DNA from: Mytilisepta virgata
Taxonomy: Eukaryota; Mollusca; Bivalvia; Mytilida; Mytilidae
Assembly (NCBI GenBank): GCA_028015205.1
Contig: CM051517.1
Span: 41,303,135 to 41,367,134 of the forward strand
Length of the DNA: 64,000 bases
Reading direction: 5' to 3'
Under the pieces are notes generated by a model, which worked only from the letters and a program-made list of their open reading frames with translations, was not told the DNA's origin and did no database searches. Within the stretch, counting starts at the first letter, position 1; the number at the start of each line of letters is the position of its first letter. The position numbers and the translations under genes were made by a program. This document shows, piece by piece, positions 12,301 to 23,838 of this stretch.

Positions 12301-13212
12301 CAAATTCGCGGGCCTCGGTGACTAGCTACATGTAATTCTCAACTACTAATGATCAGCAGCCTGCCAGCACTCATGCTGTGTCAAATTTGTGTCGACGTCT
12401 ATACTGACAACTATTGTCAGTTTAACTGCCGAAGGCTGGGGGCACCTCTCCGGGCAATCCGCGTTGGAACAATAAAAATGGGCCGACAGGACATAGTTGA
12501 TCGCTATGAGTATAACATGAAACATCAAACTATACAAGTCCCTGCATTTGCATATGAAGGTAAAAAAATAAAAAAAAATAATTAAAATTGATAATATTAC
12601 AACGATATTTAATGAAACAATATTTAATAAAATAACAATTTGTAGACCACAATATAAGAATATGAGCACATTTAACTTTCATTCTATACGGTCGGAATGG
12701 ATGAAAATGTATCACATAATGTAACCATGAGGGTATATTGCTGCCGTCTTCAAATGGGCGTCATATGAACTTTGACCCAATCATCCACTCGTGACAAAGA
12801 TGGGTATATACATAATATAGTAGTTTCAAATCTAAATACTGTATATAAACTATAAAAAATTCACAAAACATAATTATTTCACATCAAAATTAAATGGTGT
12901 AAATGCATATCTATATTGGACATGTGACGTGATATATATACACTAAATGCATCCACATATGTTTTGCTATTGAAGCCATCAATAGCTACATATGTTTAAA
13001 TAGGAGGGTATACCCGTTTAATCACTAAGAATTAGAGTCAACACATTTGGTTTATGCACGTTATGATATAGTATCGTGCCAAATAAGTCACTTGTAAATT
13101 CCATTCGTTGGTTTGAGGTCTTCAGCTACATCATGGCATTATGTCTTATTACATCACGTGTTTAATTCAGTAAACCTTCACCGGAAGAGGTCATTTATTT
13201 CTTATTTCATTG
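9376..13212. other. Long non-coding stretch with weak repeat fragments
   Basis: No gene supported. It includes an A-rich run at 10569-10605 and a repeat fragment near 11040-11125, whose GGTTGTTGTCTC-GACACATTCCC phrase recurs at about 43375-43555 and 49085-49262. It also holds a GC-richer patch at 12349-12560 that contains the palindrome ACTGACAACTATTGTCAGT. That patch has open frames on both strands, but none matches a family I recognise. Confidence 0.5.
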
Positions 13213-13328
13213 TCACGTAACAAACCATGCATGTGTAAACCAAGTTGCTGACAAGCAGATTAAAAATAAGCAACATTGTTTACTCCATTGAAAAGAACAA
13301 AATGGAATTGCTGAGTTATTTTCAAAAC
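13213..13328 (-). CDS. Speculative last exon of the two-Ig-domain gene (GPI-signal-like tail)
   Basis: A pyrimidine-rich acceptor (TTACTTCATATTTCAG) ends at 13329. The following frame is open in phase 1, the phase left by the last supported exon at 19816. It runs to TGA at 13213-13215. The encoded tail has a small-residue patch (NNSA) followed after a spacer by a hydrophobic stretch (CCLFLICLSATWF) and a short end, which resembles a GPI-anchor signal. The join needs an intron of about 6.5 kb and has no homology support, so it could be chance. Confidence 0.15.
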
Positions 13329-14758
13329 CTGAAATATGAAGTAAACCATCATGACATTAAAGTTTATATCAACAATGAATCTTAAGAGAACACGATACAG
13401 TAATGTTCCATTGCTGATTTTGTGTTGGAATTTTACCATAAGGTCAATATTGATGTATACCTCAAATACATAAAAATGCACAAAGACATTATTCTCTGAT
13501 ATATAATTTGTAGCAAGGATCCATGAACTAATTAGGAAATTATGCAAAAGTGTTGGCCAAAAAAGAATATTAAAGATAATGTGGTAACTTTAGATTCATG
13601 TGAAAAAAAATCCTCAACCAATTTTTGTTTTAATTTCAGGAAATAATCTTGAAGTAATTTCCTTCTGTTTTCAAAAGTAAAAAGTATGAGTCCGTGTGCT
13701 TACTACGGAGATATTTAAGAATAACCTCAAATTTTAGGATGTTATAAGGGTTTTTCTTGAGAAATACCTTGACAATACTGTATCGTATTCCCTTTTGCTG
13801 TAATTTAATTTTATGCTCATCATCTATGCTAATAAAGCATTTACACAATTAACATACTTAAACATGTTACAACCCACACTTTCACTGTACCTGATCCAAT
13901 CCAGCCCATGACCCTTAAAATATATTTTCAGTGCTGGTCTTTTGTTTGCTTATTACATGTAACATGTGTAGAATCATGTTTTTTTTTATTGTGGTCACCA
14001 ATATTAAAGTGGACTATTTGTTGCTTTCTGTGTGAAAATCTTTGATCATGGAGATTTTGGATAAGATTGGATGTTTCTCTTGCACGCACAGCCCATATTC
14101 TTTTATTTCCACACAGAATTAAGAGTGCATTATATTAATGTCGCAGTGCTCCTACAGCCCACAATGATTGGCACACACTGACATAAAATAAGCCGTCCAA
14201 CTTTTAAATAATTTAATATCTGAAAATACAATTGTCACAAATCACATATTTGTGACTTCTCAGGATTTATAACCTGACAAATATATAACTATCACAATGA
14301 TTCAGAAAATATTCTCAAAATAAACATATGTATGTATTTTACCTTAGATATGTCGTTTAAATAATATCAATAAATCATTCGGACAAACGGACAATAATCT
14401 ATATGAATTATACTTAAAAAGAAATAATTCCAAAACTTGTTTATAATAACTTTAGTATAATTTAGATAATAAAACTTTCTCCTTACATAAAAAATATTTT
14501 ATGAACTGTTTTAAACGTTTCCAATAGAAATAAAGAACAACAATTTAACATATCTGAACGGCGACGTTAGCCTACCGCTGTCATTTGTGGATTACTCGAT
14601 TTGTCCACAGGGCTTCCTTGTATAGTGAGGGACGCATTCAATATTCGTGCAATAAGTGCTTGTGGTTGTCTATGTCATATACAGTCCCTGTCGTACTTGT
14701 CGTATTTGTGTACTACGTCACATTATCAATGAGTGATTATACGTCAGCTTGTCAACGA
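13329..14758. other. Non-coding stretch, nothing recognised
   Basis: AT-rich, possibly intronic to the Ig gene if the candidate terminal exon is real. It includes a small hairpin near 14230-14255 (GTCACAAAT...ATTTGTGAC). Confidence 0.45.
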
Positions 14759-14808
14759 TGAAATGAAATGAAATGAAATTAAAAACCAATTGTTCAGAGA
14801 ACAATTGA

Positions 14809-16694
14809 AGGTCTTTCCACCTCAATTGCAGATTTGTTGATTAAAAAAAATGAGGTTTAAAATGTAATTGTTGGTTTTAGAGCATAGCTAAACTTTCAGT
14901 GATTTCAAGGATATATGGTTCTATGTACTGAAATAAGGGAGGTATTATGCTACTTACCGTATTACAAATATCACTTCTGGTTTGATATGATAGGTAATTT
15001 CACAATTGTTAAAAAAATATATGGACTGCTAGTTTGAATAACTAAGAAAAATGTTTATTTCTGGTTAACTAAATGTTTGATGAATTATACTGTTTTGCAC
15101 TATAAACATCAAAAACGTCATTAATGTGACCTTATAAATTGACAATTCTAGACGTTTTCATGGGTTGTAACATTGTCACATTAATTAACATTCCAATATA
15201 TCCAAAACGTCTAAAAACGTCTACAGAAATAATAACGTTGCCAGAAATGACGTCATCAAAAGTAGTGCCTGAATTTCACGCTTTCAATACCTTTAATTGC
15301 TTTAAAAATCTGAAAAAAACTTTTAAAGTGTGAAAAAATGCAAAATACGTAATATAGGTCATGACCTTGACCTTTGACCTTGTGACATTTTTCAAGGTCA
15401 TTGGCCGTTGAGGTCATTTTAGAAGACCCCATGCCATTATTATGTACCATTGTCAAGTTATAAACGAAAAACCTTAAGTTTGAACGTTCTAGGTGCAATT
15501 ACTCTCAAAAGATGACGTCATACAACTTTAACTCAAATGTAACAAAGTTGCGCTTGTCCTAAACATTTCCACCATTACATTTCCTTGGCTATCTACAACC
15601 ATTTCAGAGGAGTAGTGATAACAAGCAAATGTCAAATAATTGACCTTTGACCTTGATGCCAATTTGAAGGTTATCAATCCCTGATGTTAAAACAAAAGAC
15701 CCCATGCCTTTATCATGTACCACTGTTGAGAAATAAACGAAAAACGAAAATTTAAACGTTCTAGGGGCAATTACGCCTATAAAATGACGTCATACAACTT
15801 TTTCTCAAATGTAACAAAGCTAGGTCTCAACGTCCTTAACATTTTCTCCTTTACATTTTATCAGCTATCTTTTACCGTTTCAGAGGAGAAGCGATAACAA
15901 GCAAAAGTCAAAATTAAGAACTTGACCTTGACCTTTGACCTTGATGCCAATTTGAAGGTTATCAATCCTTGATGTCAAAACAAAAGACCCCATGCCTTTA
16001 TCATGTACCATTGTTGAGAAATAAACGAAAAACCGCAAATTTAAACGTTCTAACGGCAATTACGCCTATAAAATGACGTCATACAACTTTTATGCAAATG
16101 TAACAAATCTAGGTCTCAACGTCCTTAACATTTTCTCCATTACATTTGATCAGCTATCTTTTACCGTTTCAGAGGAGAAGCGACAACAAGCAAAAGTCAA
16201 AATTTAGAACTTGACCTTGACCTTTGACCTTGACCTCATTTTACTTGTTAGGGGTCATGGACCCTAAATACAAAGTTTCATGTTGATATCTCAACTCTAA
16301 ATAACAATTTGTATGATACACCAAAAGTGAAAGTCGTTTGAGGGGAAATAACTCCTATGAAATGTCGTCAGATCCCTTCCGACCAAATTGAACAAAGTTG
16401 CGCACTGATACACTGAAGACATTGCAAGAGATTTTGGGTCGATATCTTTTACAGTTTTAGAGATATAGCGATAACAAGAAAAGGAGGACGCGGGGAGATA
16501 ACTCCTATAAAAAAAAGTGTTCGGTTACACAGGGTCAATGGTGAAATCACAATCACTGTACGATATCATGGGCCAAAAATCCTTTCGATATGTCAAGTAA
16601 CAAAAAAACATCCTAGACGGCAGAAGAAAAAAAAAAAAAAAAAAAATAATCAGAACAAAAGCAAAAGGTCTTTCCACGGAAAGTGGAAAGACCT
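14809..16694. mobile_element. Candidate TIR element carrying a satellite
   Basis: AGGTCTTTCCAC at 14809-14820 is repeated in inverse at 16683-16694 (GTGGAAAGACCT). A further direct copy at 16666-16677 makes the right end a short hairpin. Just outside the left end is a palindrome, CAATTGTTC-AGA-GAACAATTG (14788-14808). Simple repeats (GAAAT)n and (GAAT)n flank the two sides. The inside holds no transposase, so it would be non-autonomous. The superfamily is not determined, and the target-site duplication is obscured by the simple repeats. Confidence 0.5.
15248..16400 (+). repeat. Satellite of about 265-290 bp units with CRE and TGACCT motifs
   Basis: At least three full units and diverged ends. 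TGACGTCA recurs at 15248, 15513, 15785 and 16074. GACCTTGACCTTTGACCTT or a shorter form recurs near 15364, 15640, 15923 and 16211. Other unit landmarks are AAAAGACCCCATGCC, CATGTACCA(T/C)TGT, AAACGTTCTA and TTTCAGAGGAG. Units 2 and 3 are the most alike, and the first and last are eroded. No protein is encoded. Confidence 0.8.
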
Positions 16695-16733
16695 AATGAA
16701 ATGAATGAATGAATGAATGAATGAATGAATGAA
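16695..16733 (+). repeat. (GAAT)n microsatellite
   Basis: An uninterrupted tetranucleotide run, directly abutting the right inverted repeat of the preceding element. Slippage here would hide any target-site duplication. Confidence 0.9.
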
Positions 16734-18739
16734 ATAAATACGATTATGATAGTGTATATATCATTTAATAAAATTAATGAAAGTAAATCCAAATAACATA
16801 ATCAACACGGTGACATTAACATAGCATTTCATTTAATCATCATTGAACTACATCAAAGATACGTAAATAATGCTGTTGATTTGTATTGGCGAGACAGTGC
16901 AAAATATTTTCGTTGACTTTTCAACGATTATACAACATACTGTGATGTCATTAAAAACAAATTGTTAGGCGAGATAATTGAGATCCATTGTTCAAATGAT
17001 AAGGTGAACAGGTGATATCTGACAGTTAGACATATAATTTTCTTCTAAAATGCTATAGAATAAGTACATGTCTTAAACAGCTGTCCAACATTTTATTCTT
17101 CCGGATATTTTCTGGCGTGTCGTTGACAAAAATTCCTTAATGTTAACATAAAACAAATTCAATGAACGAACTGAATAGTTATTTAATATAAAAAAAAGCC
17201 AAATTCCAGCGTTTTATTTGTACTCGAAGACACGTCTGACTGATCGAAATTGCAGTATTAGCCATGCATAAAAATTTCTTTCGGTATAAATTAAAAATGC
17301 ATTGCAATAACGAAGACTGATGAAAAAACACTGCACCAGCTTATATATAGAATTAAAAAGTATGTTTTCTCAAAAGCGACTGCATCCTTAAATACTGTAA
17401 TCCCATACATTTAGCCAAACTTGAAGGACCAAAAATCTTCCTGAGCTATGAGTAAATTATAGAGATACTTGATCGGTTCAATTTTTTTTTACAGTTTTAC
17501 TGCAAATGAGCAGTTAATGTTTCTTTACTGAAATTTTGTTTATTCTACAATGTTTCAAAAAGTGCAAAAAAAAAAACTAAAATAAATTAGAGTTTCATAA
17601 GTAAGCTATTTTTTATAATAGCGTTCGCAGTGGTCAATGCTTTCTTAATCAGAATTTGCAATGGAATGGTAGTAGCGAAATCAAGAAAATTTGAATTGAA
17701 ATCTCAAGCGATAATCGATGCCGCCTCGAACTATTATTCATTTCCATGGCATCCACTCCTCCCTAAAATGTAAATGTAAACTTACGATATCTCTAATATC
17801 AATATTAATAAGGAATAGATATACAATTTTTCGCAATGGAAACTGGACTTTGGGGAATTTTGATGCCGAAAAACACACGAATACAACCTTTCTATACAGT
17901 TTCATTAAGTTTTGTTGAATTTAAAATTTTTTAGTATTTTTTTTTTGCCTATTCACCATGGCAATCAAACGGGCAGGACATTATAGCAGCTCCATTGAAC
18001 AACTACTACATATGTCATATGTATGTAGAACAAACTTACTACAAAAACTCATCTTCCTTTATTATAAAGCCAACAATTTGAATAATGCACGTGGTAAATA
18101 TAACGTCAAAAATTCATTCAAACAACATCTCTTTTTCAAATAACCAGAAAGAAATATCAATATTTATATAAACTCTAGGTCACATTTCCGTCTTTCGGCT
18201 AGATTTTGTTAACTCGCGGCAGTACTTTATCACATTCCCAGCAGTACGATCATAAACATAAAGTATTATTGACAACAACAAGACGCAAAGCGGGGGACAA
18301 ACGCTAATGTCAACTACAGCAGTGCGGGTTATTATCGAATTACAAGAAAATGCTTCTATCGTAATTAATGTTTCAAGTTGGACAACTGTTTCTGACTGCC
18401 GAATTAATAAGATATAATATAAAAATAAATACCGTGTAACGGCGAACCATGGCCTTTGTAAGTATGAAAAATAGAGATATCATACAATTAATATATTAAT
18501 CAAAATTATAGTTTTTCTTTTTAATTTTGATATTAACTGCAATAGACTTTTATGTCTATGATATGACAAAAAAAATCATTTTGATTAAAACAATAAATGA
18601 TAAATTTTAATTTTACGTTCATAAAGCTGTAATAATACAATATAGCCCTGTCTAAATTACATTTTATATTCTTAATGGCAATATATTGCAATATAAATAC
18701 ATTTATTTTATATGCATATAACATGCAATTCAACGTAAT
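16734..18739. other. Non-coding stretch, nothing recognised
   Basis: AT-rich, with no supported exon. It would be intronic to the minus-strand Ig gene only if the speculative exon at 13.3 kb is real. Confidence 0.45.
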
Positions 18740-19160
18740 GGCCTTGAGCACAACTGATGCGTCGTAAATCGACGAAATGTGCACATCTTGTTGATCAAAA
18801 TTGGTATCAAAGAATTTTCTTTACCACTGAGTCAATGCTGCTGCTAGTGGACTCCAAGTCCCCGAGGGCATCCCCAGCTCAGTTGCTGGTATTTCGATAC
18901 TAGCCCGAAATTGATATTTAAAATTTACTGTTACAAAATTTTAAAATTTGTGAAAACTAAGGAGTATCTCCCTCGTGCATAGCTCTGTCCTTAGATGGTT
19001 TGGGCTTTACCCCTTTTGGTCATCTTGGCATTATCTAATTTGCTCTTCAACCTTAGGGTTGTTGTTTTGGTTTTCAACTTTTTAGACCTTGAGCACAACT
19101 AATGAGTCGCACATCGACGAAATGTGCACATCCTGTGTATCAAAGAATTTTATTTGATTA
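18740..19160 (+). repeat. Dispersed repeat, two partial copies
   Basis: TCGACGAAATGTGCACATC occurs at about 18771 and again at about 19113, each followed by ATCAAAGAATTTT. Between them are CAGCTCAGTTGCTGGTAT, CTCCCTCGTGCATAGCTC and GGCTTTACCCCTTTTGGT. The same set in reverse order and orientation makes up 32485-32680. Fragments also occur near 27330 and 43200-43340. This is a high-copy mussel-type repeat by my recollection; no coding capacity is seen in it here. Confidence 0.7.
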
Positions 19161-19332
19161 GCTGTAAGCCAGGGTTGGCCCACCCGTTACGTCACCATAA
19201 AATTATTTATACCCGAATGTAATAGAATACAAAGTCTTAAGAACATTTTGATATTCCCGACAAAGCTTTAATACGATATATATTTCTAAGGCTAACTATA
19301 GATAATAACATGGCATTTTTAATATAACACCT

Positions 19333-19408
19333 ATTATCAGCCCTAGGTCAAGATATCAGCCCGAGAGCCGCCAGGCTCGAGGGATGATTTTGACCATGGG
19401 CTGATAAT
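19333..19408. repeat. Fold-back element with 33-bp arms
   Basis: The left arm (19333-19365, starting ATTATCAGCCC) pairs with the right arm (19376-19408, ending GGGCTGATAAT) with a few mismatches around a 10-base loop. Inner parts of the arms are GAGCC/GGCTC-like. It looks like a small palindromic MITE. Confidence 0.65.
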
Positions 19409-19815
19409 GGGTCTGATATGAATTATGATATGTAATGATATTTTATACTTCAACGGTATCCATGAAAATTCTTATCTCAATGATTTCAGTTTCATTGCCG
19501 TATTGCCGAATATCGCCAAGTCGCTGCAAATCGTAAATATCCCTCATCCATTCAGTCAAAATGTTTTGTCACTGGTATTAACATTTTTGAGCGAATTAAT
19601 ATAGTGCTCGAGATCAAAGTGTTGGAAAACCGATTAAAGATAAAATGCTGAATTAATAAGCACAACCGTTAAAATCCAAAACAATTAAAACAAACAGGAA
19701 AGGTTACCTTTATTTTCTATAAGTATATGATAATATTATATATTCAACTACCAGGCATAAAATCTATTTAGGCTTGCAATAAAAAAAACATCAAAGAAAG
19801 TATTAAATCACTCAC

Positions 19816-19842
19816 CTCTTTTATCAATACTTGACTTTTCTT
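19816..19842 (-). CDS. Microexon 3 (27 nt) of the two-Ig-domain gene
   Basis: The minus strand reads TGCATCTGTTTTGTTTCAG, then 27 nt, then the donor GTGAGT. Inserted in phase 1 after the Ig2 exon it encodes EEKSSIDKR, a short charged segment beyond the second Ig domain. The length is a multiple of three and both flanking introns are phase 1, so including or skipping it keeps frame. A TGC sits 15 nt upstream of the exon, as is typical of neural microexons. The next exon is unknown. Confidence 0.6.
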
Positions 19843-19999
19843 CTGAAACAAAACAGATGCATAAGAATAATGTTAAACCCTATCTAACAGTAATAATATT
19901 AATAAAGATAATAGTTGTAATAATAATAATAATTATAATTCCATGTAACAATGATCAACATACTAGATATTAATTTTTCTTTACCAGTGCGAGTAAATA

Positions 20000-20245
20000 A
20001 TATGCTGTTGGCGTATCCAATGATGCGAGCACAGCAATACCCATTTCCAGAAACTCATTTCCGGTAAGTCATGATTCTGACTCTAAAATTATAATTTGAA
20101 GCAAGTTATTTCCATTACTTTCGTTCCGGGCGATCGAAACTTTTTCAAGCCTTAGTATGTAGCACAATTAAACAAAGACTTTTCTAAATCACCCATATCT
20201 AGAAAATGCATATGCTCCTTTAGCGTCCGCTGCGCTCTCTATAAA
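20000..20245 (-). repeat. Dispersed repeat copy, minus orientation
   Basis: The minus strand here shares ATGAGTTTCTGGAAA, ATTGCTGTGCTCGCATCA and ACGCCAACAGCATATTA with the plus strand at about 36593-36656. Diverged flanking sequence (ACTAAGGCT...AAAAGTTTCG, AATTATAATTTTAGAGTC) continues on the same side of both. These are opposite-orientation copies of one family, here inside an intron of the Ig gene. Confidence 0.65.
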
Positions 20246-20704
20246 TTTCTCTGCCTATATTTCGGTAATATATTTATTCTGGTCAAGTGTTTCATCTAGA
20301 TGAAAATGGTAACAATATACATCTAGTGAACGACCATCACCACCGGTACCGATCGGTGCAGAATTTGCCTGATCGGGTATTTAAATTGTAACTGGTTTCA
20401 TACATGTATCTAAATTTCAAATGAACAATACAATAATGAGCAACTTGTCAGTGGTTAGTTTTATACTATCTCTAGGCATAAGTATTATTTTATGTTCATG
20501 ATGTCTAAATTCTGTTTTAATTTGCGTTTTCTTTTTCCCCTTTATTTTGTACCCTTTATTAGGAAAATTTCATTAACACTTTATGAGAAAATTAACCTCA
20601 ATTTTTAATTAATTCATTTTTTTTTTAAAGAAAACACTTTTATTTCTGCATCGACAGAGTATATCAAATACCAAGTGATCTAACTTGTATGGTTAAATAC
20701 ATAC

Positions 20705-20989
20705 CATCTAAAATATGTATTGTTAGACTTGCAGTCTTCGAATCAGGACCTCTACATACATACATTCCTTTATCGGTCATTTCCGATCGTTTTATTTCTA
20801 AAGTACTATACAAAGTCTGTTCTTCGGGTTTGTCGTATATTCTTACACGAGGCATGGTCCGACGACTAACTTTAAGTCCATTTATAAACCAGTCTACTCC
20901 GTCTGGCGCATAGTCTTCCCCTGTTGCATTACACATTAGTAAAATGCTCTGACCTTTGCTTACAAAGGATTTTCCAGATAAGACCACCT
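20705..20989 (-). CDS. Exon encoding the second Ig domain (zig-8/Dpr/lachesin-like protein)
   Basis: A 285-nt phase 1-1 exon, the classic form for one Ig domain. The acceptor CATTTGTAG ends at 20990 and the donor GTATGT starts at 20704. The domain shows the B-strand cysteine (LLMCNATG), the C-strand tryptophan (VDWFING), a TLEIKR strand, and DKGMYVC with the F-strand cysteine. A G strand TASLTIHIL follows. This is a secreted or cell-surface Ig fold, most like the second domain of short invertebrate adhesion proteins. The first bases read as GTG, not ATG, so the frame enters from an upstream exon and does not start here. Confidence 0.8.
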
Positions 20990-21930
20990 CTACAAATGAA
21001 GGAATTAAATAACTAGGAAGGAGTCGAAGAATATTTCGCTACATATAAAGTAATGGTAGCTACAGTACTTGCTGGATATAACCGATAATATGGATTGTTT
21101 TAAAACACAGAGATAATTACTGCTGTACCCTACACCCAGAACAGAGAATGTGCAGGTATGAGTTTAAACAGAAAGCCACATCCTTGGACGTTTGTTGAAC
21201 TCATGGTCTTAGTGAATGGTTTTTGACACAAGGTGAATTTAGAAAAAGAACAAAAGTGTTACAGCATCAATAAAGAATTGTATAATGCTAGCCTTAGAAA
21301 AAAAATTACAACTCAACTCAAATTATTTTCTCTCCCCCCCCCCCCCCCTAAAAAATTGACTTTACCTGGATCTTAACTCCACGTTTGAAATTTGCTGCTT
21401 ACACTATTTTTGTTTTTTTTTTGGCTTTCAGAATATTAAACCTATAAGGTATGAGTTGCTGAAGAAGATATGTGAAGACAAGCGCTTTCCAGAAAAGGCT
21501 ATATTAGTACTAAATATCGAAGACAACCATTAGAGAAAAACTAAATGACGAAAACTGCTGAACAAAATATCTTCCAAGATACAAATACAAAATTAGAGAA
21601 CAAAAGGAACCATATTGGCGGATTATACATGTATGTGTCCTAGTTGGTCATTGCTTCGAGATTGAAAACGTTTTTCAGACACTTGTAAAGAAAAAATTAG
21701 TGGTAAAAAAATTGATAAATTATTTAAACTCATTAAGCACAGTTGATCTTGACTCGTATGTGGATGTCCTGTTTAGACCGTTACCAATACTTTGGCCCTC
21801 CGGTGTCTTGGTCATGATAATACATGTTGCAGGTTTGTCCAGAAGTTGGTTTGTTTGTATGTTATTTTAATGCTCTCAGTTTATTATATAGAAATTGTAG
21901 GAAAGATTTTACTCCTATGTCATAAGCAAG

Positions 21931-21933
<3 letters not shown>

Positions 21934-21963
<30 letters not shown>
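21934..21963 (+). repeat. (TA)n microsatellite
   Basis: Pure TA run in the intron between the Ig2 exon and the 21-nt microexon. A C-run at about 21337-21349 lies in the same intron. Confidence 0.9.
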
Positions 21964-21966
<3 letters not shown>

Positions 21967-22150
21967 GAATACTCTATTTACCTTTATGATAGTCAATATA
22001 AAAATACTTTATAACTACTGATTATTCTCTCAAAATATTTGTCAAGAAATTGAGATGAAACATTTCGCTTCTATGTGATTAAAAATATATGTAGGTATCT
22101 GATAAATCATCCGATACTAAGTAACTGTTTCAATCTATTTTTTTACTTAC

Positions 22151-22171
22151 GCGATTTAATAACACCAAACT
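22151..22171 (-). CDS. Microexon 2 (21 nt) of the two-Ig-domain gene
   Basis: The minus strand reads TTTTCTTTTTTTCAG, then 21 nt, then GTAAGT. Entered in phase 1 it encodes EFGVIKS when preceded directly by the first-domain exon, or continues microexon 1 in frame. It leaves phase 1 for the Ig2 exon. It would lengthen the hinge between the two Ig domains by seven residues. The strong acceptor and consensus donor at exact phase support it despite its size. Confidence 0.65.
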
Positions 22172-23540
22172 CTGAAAAAAAGAAAAGAGGACAATATTAT
22201 TAACTTTTTACTGTGGTAGAATGGTAATCCATTCTATTTGATATATAAGACATGTCATCATCTTGTATAAAAACTTGAGGATAGGCTTTTTTCGCATGAA
22301 TGTGTAAAATTTGTTTGATTCATGCTGAAATTTTCTGATATTTTAAATAGGTCTAACTTTAGAATGGTAATTAAGTGGGAGAAAAGCCCTCATTTCTTGT
22401 TCGACCTTTGCTGCTTAACCTTTCAGTATTCAAATTAAATAGTCAATCTCATTGTTAGATTTTTTATATTTAATACGATTTCTTTTTATAGACATATTCT
22501 ATTTGCGCAAATGTTCATATGTTATTCTGTTTCCCTAACATTGTTTTACGACAGGATTGTTGCAAATAATTGCTAAAATAATTTACTCCCATGCTCTACT
22601 CGTCATTAACTAGGAAGAAACTTGTCATTTATGGTATAGCATTTTCTTCCTAACACTCTTCTGTCAGAATAATTTCCCCCGTAAAGTTTGCAGAATCTTA
22701 TGTACAATTGATAATCGATAATATAGACCTTTATATACTATAGTATTTTTATTATTTTCGTCTTTTGTTTTCTATTTCTATTTTGTATTAAAATTCATTT
22801 ATACATTGCAACAGGTGATACTCATTTCATGATTGTCCACTACTTATACTTATAGGCAGTTTTTATTAAAACTGATTATTCACTTATATTTTAGCCTAAC
22901 CCGTGGTGTAACACGTGGTGACATCTTACTTAAAAAGATACATGTAAGGAATTTTATGAATAAATATCTAGAATGTGTGTATTGTATGTAAAACGTTTTC
23001 GGGGTTGTAAAGATTTTATAATGAAAATTCATTATAAACAAAAAAAAAAAAAAAAAAAAACTTCAATGCTGCATATAACGTTAATGTTATCTTTAATTTC
23101 TAAAATAAATTAGGACAAGGTATGAAAACATTTCGACAAACAACTTTACATGTATGTGCCAATATGAAGAACAGCAAACACTCTTATAAAAAGGATGCCG
23201 GGATTAAACTCTTTCTGGAAATTTGTAAAAATAATTTGCCAAGACACCTACATTGTATTTCTGTATGCTGTTGATGGCCTATTTACCATTTAATGGCAAA
23301 GAATACACGTCCAACACAAACATTGTACCACTAACATGTAGTTTCTCACCAGATTACAATAACAAAAATATCATTTTAAGGCTAATTTGACTATACAAGG
23401 TATAATATAAAGGTAAAATAATTTTACTGTGGTATTAGTTTATTAAGATGAGTTTTCTAATTCTAGTCGCAATCACAAGTCCTTTTACTTGAAAATGGAA
23501 ATAACAGGACTGGTACTTGTATTACCTTGTTCATATTTAC

Positions 23541-23567
23541 CTCTTCGTGGCTTCTTCCCTGCTGTTC
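23541..23567 (-). CDS. Microexon 1 (27 nt) of the two-Ig-domain gene
   Basis: The minus strand reads GTGTGATCTTTACAG, then 27 nt, then the donor GTAAAT. In phase 1 it encodes GTAGKKPRR, a short basic hinge segment between Ig1 and Ig2. Both flanking introns are phase 1, so it can be skipped without a frameshift. A TGC lies about 20 nt upstream of the exon. Confidence 0.65.
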
Positions 23568-23838
23568 CTGTAAAGATCACACAAAATGCATAACTGTTGA
23601 TATATATTAATGATGTTAATACGATGTTGCATTTTTTAATGATCTTGACTGTAGTGTTTCATTCGTCATATACAAGACGAAAAACCTACGAGAAATAATC
23701 TAATGTATTTTCATACACATTTACAGAGATTCATTAAAGTCGACAAAACCAAGCATTATATGCTGTTAGTAGTTCTAGCATTAATATGGAGAATAAATCT
23801 ACTGATATTCCGTATTTGTATTATTGTTCAATACTAAC

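Noticed and set aside
13260..13547. 95-codon minus-strand frame
   Set aside because: Hydrophobic low-complexity frame. Only the possible terminal Ig exon in another frame here deserves mention.
19980..20050. Minus-strand frame with donor-like ACTGGTAAAG, considered as an Ig-gene exon
   Set aside because: The sequence is a dispersed repeat also present at 36.6 kb, and phase and content do not fit.
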